Of a stretch of 64,000 bases of DNA, positions 59,676-64,000 are shown one piece after another. Each line of letters begins with the position of its first letter. The stretch's first letter is position 1. The position numbers and the translations under genes were made by a program. The notes below the pieces were generated by a model that ran no database searches, had not been told where the DNA came from, and worked only from the letters and a program-made list of their open reading frames with translations. Source of the DNA: Variovorax paradoxus (lineage in GTDB: Bacteria > Pseudomonadota > Gammaproteobacteria > Burkholderiales > Burkholderiaceae_C); NCBI RefSeq assembly GCF_018614875.1, contig NZ_JAGGNW010000011.1, forward strand, positions 434,001 through 498,000, in the 5' to 3' direction.

Positions 59676-60074
59676 ATGGTGGCCGCCCCGTCATGTCGCG
59701 CTGTGTGCCCGCTCGCCCTGCTGTTGCTGGCGGTGCTCGCGGGCGGATGCGCACCCGGGGACGACGGCCTCGCCTCCGATCGGGCGCCCCCCGCACAGCG
59801 TGAACGCGGAAGGCTGCTGCTGGCCCAGTACCAATGCGGAAGCTGCCACGTCATTCCTCACGTGCAGGCGGCGCGCGGCCGCACGGGTCCGACGCTCGCC
59901 GCCTTCGGCCGCCGCAGCTACATCGCCGGCCAGGTGCCGAACGGTCCCGACCCACTCGTGCGCTGGATCGTGGCGCCGGCCGCGGTGGTGCCGGGCACTA
60001 CGATGCCGGCGATGGGCGTCTCGCCCCAAGATGCGCGCGACATGGCGGCCTACCTGCTCGCGCTCGAACGATGA
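59676..60074 (+). CDS. Monohaem c-type cytochrome lipoprotein
   Basis: A 132-residue lipoprotein with a signal peptide ending in LAGGC, one CXXCH (YQCGSCHVIPH, about residue 54) and a Met ligand in TTMPAMGVSPQDARDMAAYL. It overlaps the subunit II gene by four bases (ATGA), so it is the first gene of the oxidase operon and a likely electron donor. Confidence 0.88.
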   Translation: MVAAPSCRAVCPLALLLLAVLAGGCAPGDDGLASDRAPPAQRERGRLLLAQYQCGSCHVIPHVQAARGRTGPTLAAFGRRSYIAGQVPNGPDPLVRWIVAPAAVVPGTTMPAMGVSPQDARDMAAYLLALER

Positions 60075-61030
60075 ACGCAGCGAGCGAGGGCCTGCCCCAA
60101 TCCGCCCTGCGGGCCGCCGGCCCCGTCGCGCAGACGCTGCTCGAAGTGAGCGGCGTGCTGGTGGTGGGCGGTGCGCTGATCTTCGCCGGGGTCATGCTGC
60201 TGCTCGCGCTCGCCATTCGCCGCCGGGGTGGCGGCAAGGTGAACACGCGCTGGTGGGTGCTCGGCGGCGGCCTTGCCTTTCCGGTGGTGGTGCTTTCGGC
60301 GCTCTTTGCCTACAGCGAATTCCATCGCCCGGCGTGGCGGCCGATTCCACCGCCCGATGCGCTGATCGTCGGCGTCACGGGCCACATGTGGTGGTGGGAG
60401 GTGCGCTACCGCGACCCCGCCACCGGCGCCGAAGTGGTCACGGCGAACGAGATCCGCATCCCGGTCGGGCGCCCCGTCTACTTCGGCCTTGGCAGCGCCG
60501 ACGTGATCCACAGCTTCTGGGTGCCCTCGCTCGGCGGCAAGATGGACATGCTGCCCGGCCGCGTGCAGCACCTGCAATTGCAGGCCGACCGGCCCGGCAC
60601 CTGGCGCGGGCAGTGCGCGGAATACTGCGGCGAACAGCATGCGCGCATGGCGCTGCATGTGGTGGCGCAGGAGCCCGCGGCTTTCGACGCGTGGCTCGCG
60701 GCGCAGGCGAGGCCTGCAATCACGCCGGCGACCGCGCCGCCGAACGACGAGGTCGAGCGCGGCCGCGAGGCGTTCCTGGCGCAGCGCTGCAACGCCTGCC
60801 ACACGGTGCGCGGCGTGAGCGAGGAAAGCCGCCTCGGGCCCGATCTCACCCACGTGGGCAGCCGGCTGCACCTGGGCGCCGGCACCGTGGCGAACGAGCC
60901 CGCGCAGCTCGCCGCCTGGGTCGCCCACACGCAGCAGCTGAAACCGGGCGCCCGCATGCCCTCCTCCGGCGCACGCATCGGCGAGGCCGACCTGCAATCC
61001 ATCGCGGCCTGGCTCGCGCAACTCAAATGA
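60071..61030 (+). CDS. Cytochrome c oxidase subunit II fused to cytochrome c (caa3 type)
   Basis: A 319-residue protein. Two N-terminal membrane helices (about residues 20-50 and 60-82) are followed by the CuA domain: H in DVIHSFW, and C-x3-C-x3-H-x2-M in CAEYCGEQHARM. The C-terminal third is a cytochrome c with CNACHTVRG. The fusion characterises caa3-type terminal oxidases. It overlaps the upstream cytochrome gene and the subunit I gene by ATGA junctions, so all three are co-translated. Confidence 0.93.
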   Translation: MNAASEGLPQSALRAAGPVAQTLLEVSGVLVVGGALIFAGVMLLLALAIRRRGGGKVNTRWWVLGGGLAFPVVVLSALFAYSEFHRPAWRPIPPPDALIVGVTGHMWWWEVRYRDPATGAEVVTANEIRIPVGRPVYFGLGSADVIHSFWVPSLGGKMDMLPGRVQHLQLQADRPGTWRGQCAEYCGEQHARMALHVVAQEPAAFDAWLAAQARPAITPATAPPNDEVERGREAFLAQRCNACHTVRGVSEESRLGPDLTHVGSRLHLGAGTVANEPAQLAAWVAHTQQLKPGARMPSSGARIGEADLQSIAAWLAQLK

Positions 61031-63558
61031 CGCAAGTTCTCGAAGAAGACCGTTCCAACCCGCCGCCGCGCCCCGCGGGCGAGCGCGAGGCGCTCGAGCG
61101 TGCATGGCACCCGCCCACCGGCTGGCGGCAGCTCTCGGCAGTGAACAACACGCGCATCGGCGTGTTCTACATCGCCACAGCCATGCTCTTCTTCGTGCTG
61201 GCCGGCATCCTGGCGCTGCTGATGCGCACGCAGTTGGCGGTGCCCGACAACCACCTGATCGACGCCGGCACCTACAACCAGCTCTTCACGATGCACGGCA
61301 CCGTGATGATGTTCCTGTTCGCGGTGCCCATCGTCGAAGCGGTGGCCATCTACCTGCTGCCGGCCATGCTCGGCGCGCGCGACCTGCCCTTTCCGCTGCT
61401 CTCGGCCTACGCGTTCTGGGCCTATGCCATTGGCGGCATTGCCTTCTTCTGCACGCTGTTCTTCGGCGAATCACCCGATGGCGGGTGGTTCATGTATCCG
61501 CCGCTCACGGGCAAGGAGTTCTCGCCAGGGCGCGGCGCCGACTGGTGGCTGCTGGGCATCGGGTTCATCGAGATCTCGGCCATCGCGGGCGCCATCGAGC
61601 TGATCGTCGGCATCCTGTTCACGCGCGCGCCCGGCATGACGCTGATGCGCATGCCGATCTTCGCCTGGGCCATGCTGGTCACCGCGCTGATGATCGTCTT
61701 CGCATTCCCGGCCGTGATCGCGGCGACCATGCTGCTGGAGCTGGAGCGCGCGTTCGACTGGCCCTTCTTCATTCCCGCGCGCGGCGGCGATCCGCTGCTG
61801 TGGCAGCACCTGTTCTGGTTCTTCGGCCACCCCGAGGTCTACATCATCTTCCTGCCCGCGGCCGGCATGGTCTCGATGATGGTGGCCACGCTGGCGGGCA
61901 CGCCGCTGGTGGGCCACCGCGCGGTGGTGCTGGCGCTGATCGGCGTGGGTGTGGTGAGCTTCGCGCTGTGGGTTCACCACATGTTCACCGCCGGCCTCGG
62001 CGAACTTTCCTTGCTGGTGGTGTCCGCCGCGAGCTTCATCGTGGCCATACCGAGCGGCGTGCAGGTGTTCGCGTGGATCGCCACCTTCTGGCGCGGGCGC
62101 GTCGCGCTCAATGCGCCGACGCTGTTCCTGCTGGGATTCCACTTCATCTTCGTGCTGGGCGGGCTCACGGGCGTGATGGTGGCGGTGCTGCCCTTCGACT
62201 GGCAGGCGCACGACAGCTACTTCATCGTCGCGCACCTGCACTACGTGCTCATCGGCGGCATGGTGTTTCCGGTGTTCGCGGGCTTCTACTACTGGGCGCC
62301 GGTCTTCAACGGCCATCGGCTTTCCGAGCGCTGGGGCCGCTGGGTGTTCGGGCTCATGTTCGGCGGCTTCAATCTTGCGTTCTTCCCGATGCACATCGCG
62401 GGCATGCTCGGCATGCCGCGGCGTGTGTACACCTATGGCGGCGACCTGGGCTGGAACTCGCTCAACATGCTGTCGACCCTGGGCGCCTACACGCTGGCGG
62501 CCGGCGTGCTGCTCTTCATTGCCGATGCGGCGCGCACGCTGCGCCGGCCCCCGCAGGACCACGGCAACCCCTGGCGCGCGGGCACGCTCGAATGGCTGCC
62601 GCTGCGCGAATACGCCGTGCGCAGCATTCCGCAGGTGGATTCGCGCCATCCGCTGTGGCGGCAACCCGCGCTGCCGCAAGAGGTCGAGGCTGGGCAGCAC
62701 TGGCTGCCGGGCACCGTGTTCGGCGGCCGCGAAACGCTGGTGACCAGCCCGCGCGATGCACGGCCGATGCATCTGCTGCGCCTGCCGACCGACAGCTGGT
62801 GGCCGCTGGCGGCGGCGGCGGGCACGGCAGGCTTTTTCCTGCTTCTCACGGTGTCCTGGACGCTGCCGGCGTTCGCCTGCGGCGTGCTCGCGGTGGCGTG
62901 CATCCTGCGCTGGCTGTGGGATTCCGACGCTCCGCCGCCGGTTGCGGCAGTCGATGTCGGCCGGGGCGTGCGGCTGCCGGTCGGCGCGCATGGCTCGGCA
63001 TCGCACTCGTGGTGGGCCATGGTCGTGCTGATTGCGGTGGACATGACGATCTTCGTGTCGCTGCTCTACACCCACGTGCACCTGTCGATGGCCAGCGACG
63101 TGTGCCCGCCGGCCGGCGCGGCGCTGCCGGCCATGCGCTGGCCGCTGGGCGCGGCGCTGCTGCTCGCCGCCGGCTCTCTTGCCATGGCGGCGGCCACGCG
63201 CATGCTGCGCACGGCGAATGTACGCGGCCAGCGCCTGCTGCGCATGCTCGCGGGCCTGGCCATGGCCTGCGCAGCCGGCGCGGCCGCGCTCGACATCGGC
63301 GGCCATCTGCTCGCCGGGCTCGACCCGCGCGCGCAAGGCTGGAGCGCATCGGTCGGCATGCTGCTGGGCTACCAGGCCTTCCACATCGCCGTGCTGATGC
63401 TGATGGGCGGCTATGTGCTGGTGCGCTCCTGGACGGGCCGGCTGCAGCCCGCGGCCCGCGCGACCATCGACAACACCGGGCTGATGTGGCATTGCGTGAC
63501 GGCGCAAGGGATCATCGGGGCGCTCGCGGTGCAAGGGCTGCCGCGGCTGCTAGGCTAG
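61027..63558 (+). CDS. Cytochrome c oxidase subunit I with C-terminal subunit III-like extension
   Basis: An 843-residue membrane protein. The first 540 residues carry the haem-copper core: haem ligand His in FTMHGTVMMF, CuB ligand/Tyr cross-link in FGHPEVYIIFLPAAG, the His-His pair VHHMFTAG and the haem a3/low-spin ligands in HDSYFIVAHLHYVLIGG. From about residue 600 the chain continues with further membrane segments and a subunit III-like part (SWWAMVVLIAVDMTIFVSLLYTHVHL; LGYQAFHIAVLMLMGGYVLV). No separate subunit III gene follows in the window. The ATG overlaps the subunit II stop. Confidence 0.93.
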   Translation: MTQVLEEDRSNPPPRPAGEREALERAWHPPTGWRQLSAVNNTRIGVFYIATAMLFFVLAGILALLMRTQLAVPDNHLIDAGTYNQLFTMHGTVMMFLFAVPIVEAVAIYLLPAMLGARDLPFPLLSAYAFWAYAIGGIAFFCTLFFGESPDGGWFMYPPLTGKEFSPGRGADWWLLGIGFIEISAIAGAIELIVGILFTRAPGMTLMRMPIFAWAMLVTALMIVFAFPAVIAATMLLELERAFDWPFFIPARGGDPLLWQHLFWFFGHPEVYIIFLPAAGMVSMMVATLAGTPLVGHRAVVLALIGVGVVSFALWVHHMFTAGLGELSLLVVSAASFIVAIPSGVQVFAWIATFWRGRVALNAPTLFLLGFHFIFVLGGLTGVMVAVLPFDWQAHDSYFIVAHLHYVLIGGMVFPVFAGFYYWAPVFNGHRLSERWGRWVFGLMFGGFNLAFFPMHIAGMLGMPRRVYTYGGDLGWNSLNMLSTLGAYTLAAGVLLFIADAARTLRRPPQDHGNPWRAGTLEWLPLREYAVRSIPQVDSRHPLWRQPALPQEVEAGQHWLPGTVFGGRETLVTSPRDARPMHLLRLPTDSWWPLAAAAGTAGFFLLLTVSWTLPAFACGVLAVACILRWLWDSDAPPPVAAVDVGRGVRLPVGAHGSASHSWWAMVVLIAVDMTIFVSLLYTHVHLSMASDVCPPAGAALPAMRWPLGAALLLAAGSLAMAAATRMLRTANVRGQRLLRMLAGLAMACAAGAAALDIGGHLLAGLDPRAQGWSASVGMLLGYQAFHIAVLMLMGGYVLVRSWTGRLQPAARATIDNTGLMWHCVTAQGIIGALAVQGLPRLLG

Positions 63559-63564
63559 CAGCCG

Positions 63565-64000
63565 CTACACCGCAGGCGCCTGGGCGCCGATCATCCAGCA
63601 GGCGGCGGTGAAGCGAACTTCGCTGCCGTGCACATAGGGTTCGAACGCTGCGCGCACGGTCTCGGTGACCTGTGCGCGCGTTCGCTCGTCCGCGTCCTGA
63701 AGAATCAGGCCGACCGGGCCCAGCCGGGTGAGATAGCCATGCAGCGCCTTCTCGGGCAGGGTGCACGCGACATCGATCGGCCGGATGTCGATCTCGGCCC
63801 AGCCGCTCTCCTCCAGGATCGACAACACCCGAGTCCGGTCCGCGAAGGAGAACTGTCCCGGCGCGCCTGGCTGGCGGGCCGGCAGGTTCGGCAGCAGCGG
63901 TGCGGCGGCGCGCTCGGCCGTGGTCATGAACGGATTTTCCGCGGCGCTGCGCCACGCGATCACCCGGAGCACCGCGCCTTCTCTCGCCGCATGCCGCAGG
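63565..64000 (-). CDS. SAM-dependent methyltransferase-like protein, 5' end beyond the window
   Basis: The C-terminal 145 or so codons of a minus-strand gene are visible and the frame stays open to the right edge. The sequence LRVIAWRSAAENPFMTTAERAAAPLLPNLP is the typical distal part of a class I methyltransferase of the UbiE/Methyltransf_25 type, as is the terminal YVHGSEVRFTAACWMIGAQ. The SAM-binding motif I lies outside the window. The stop lies 6 bases after the cytochrome oxidase stop, so the two converge. Confidence 0.75.
   Translation of the reverse strand, partial: LRHAAREGAVLRVIAWRSAAENPFMTTAERAAAPLLPNLPARQPGAPGQFSFADRTRVLSILEESGWAEIDIRPIDVACTLPEKALHGYLTRLGPVGLILQDADERTRAQVTETVRAAFEPYVHGSEVRFTAACWMIGAQAPAV

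Overview
The window looks like a chromosomal segment of a high-GC betaproteobacterium of the family Comamonadaceae, most likely Variovorax or a close relative. The grounds are the dense GC-rich coding, five Bug/TctC-type solute receptors with signal peptides, a split phaCA/phaB polyhydroxybutyrate set, an OhrR-type regulator, a RIO1-like kinase and a caa3-type oxidase with fused subunits. The genus is an inference from gene content. I saw no rRNA or tRNA gene, insertion sequence, prophage gene or CRISPR array.

Region 1 to 10.9 kb is catabolic. Two tandem DapA-family lyases face a LacI-type regulator across a spacer with two matching LacI-type operators. Downstream on the plus strand come a tautomerase, an acyl-CoA dehydrogenase, a CoA-transferase, a MaoC hydratase, an amino-acid-type ABC receptor and permease without an ATPase, a dihydropyrimidinase-type amidohydrolase, and an OhrR-like regulator followed by a secreted alpha/beta hydrolase. 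These last two share a palindromic operator.

Region 10.9 to 31 kb mixes metabolism and housekeeping: an acetolactate synthase large subunit divergent from an Lrp regulator; a LysR/quinone reductase pair; a lipoprotein hydrolase; an AtuA-type pair flanked by two orphan Bug receptors; a RIO1-like kinase; a homoserine dehydrogenase with a previously unannotated Thr/Ile leader peptide and attenuator; a Kef-type antiporter; DctA; PhaB; and a DJ-1/PfpI plus CinA-like pair.

Region 31 to 41.7 kb holds two likely carboxylate-degradation units. The first is a five-gene operon (Bug receptor, MaoC-type hydratase, CaiB/BaiF CoA-transferase, HpcH/HpaI lyase, Bug receptor) controlled by a divergent LysR. 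Its enzyme classes match the itaconate/citramalate route. The second is LysR divergent from a Bug receptor and a LeuC/LeuD-like dehydratase pair without LeuB.

Region 41.7 to 53.9 kb holds phaA and phaC, a small membrane protein, pgeF, a zeta-GST isomerase with an FAH-family hydrolase, a Nudix hydrolase, CreA, a degenerate LytM lipoprotein, a phospholipase-D-like protein, and an overlapping alpha/beta hydrolase/DUF3182 pair headed by a small ORF.

Region 53.9 to 64 kb carries stress-type genes (CBS pair, KGG-rich protein, DUF421, TPP-dependent oxidase), a divergent pair of paralogous small exported proteins, then a respiratory cluster of c-type cytochromes, cytochrome oxidase subunit II fused to cytochrome c, and subunit I with a C-terminal membrane extension. 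Both window ends cut genes: a DapA-family lyase at the left and a SAM-methyltransferase-like gene at the right.
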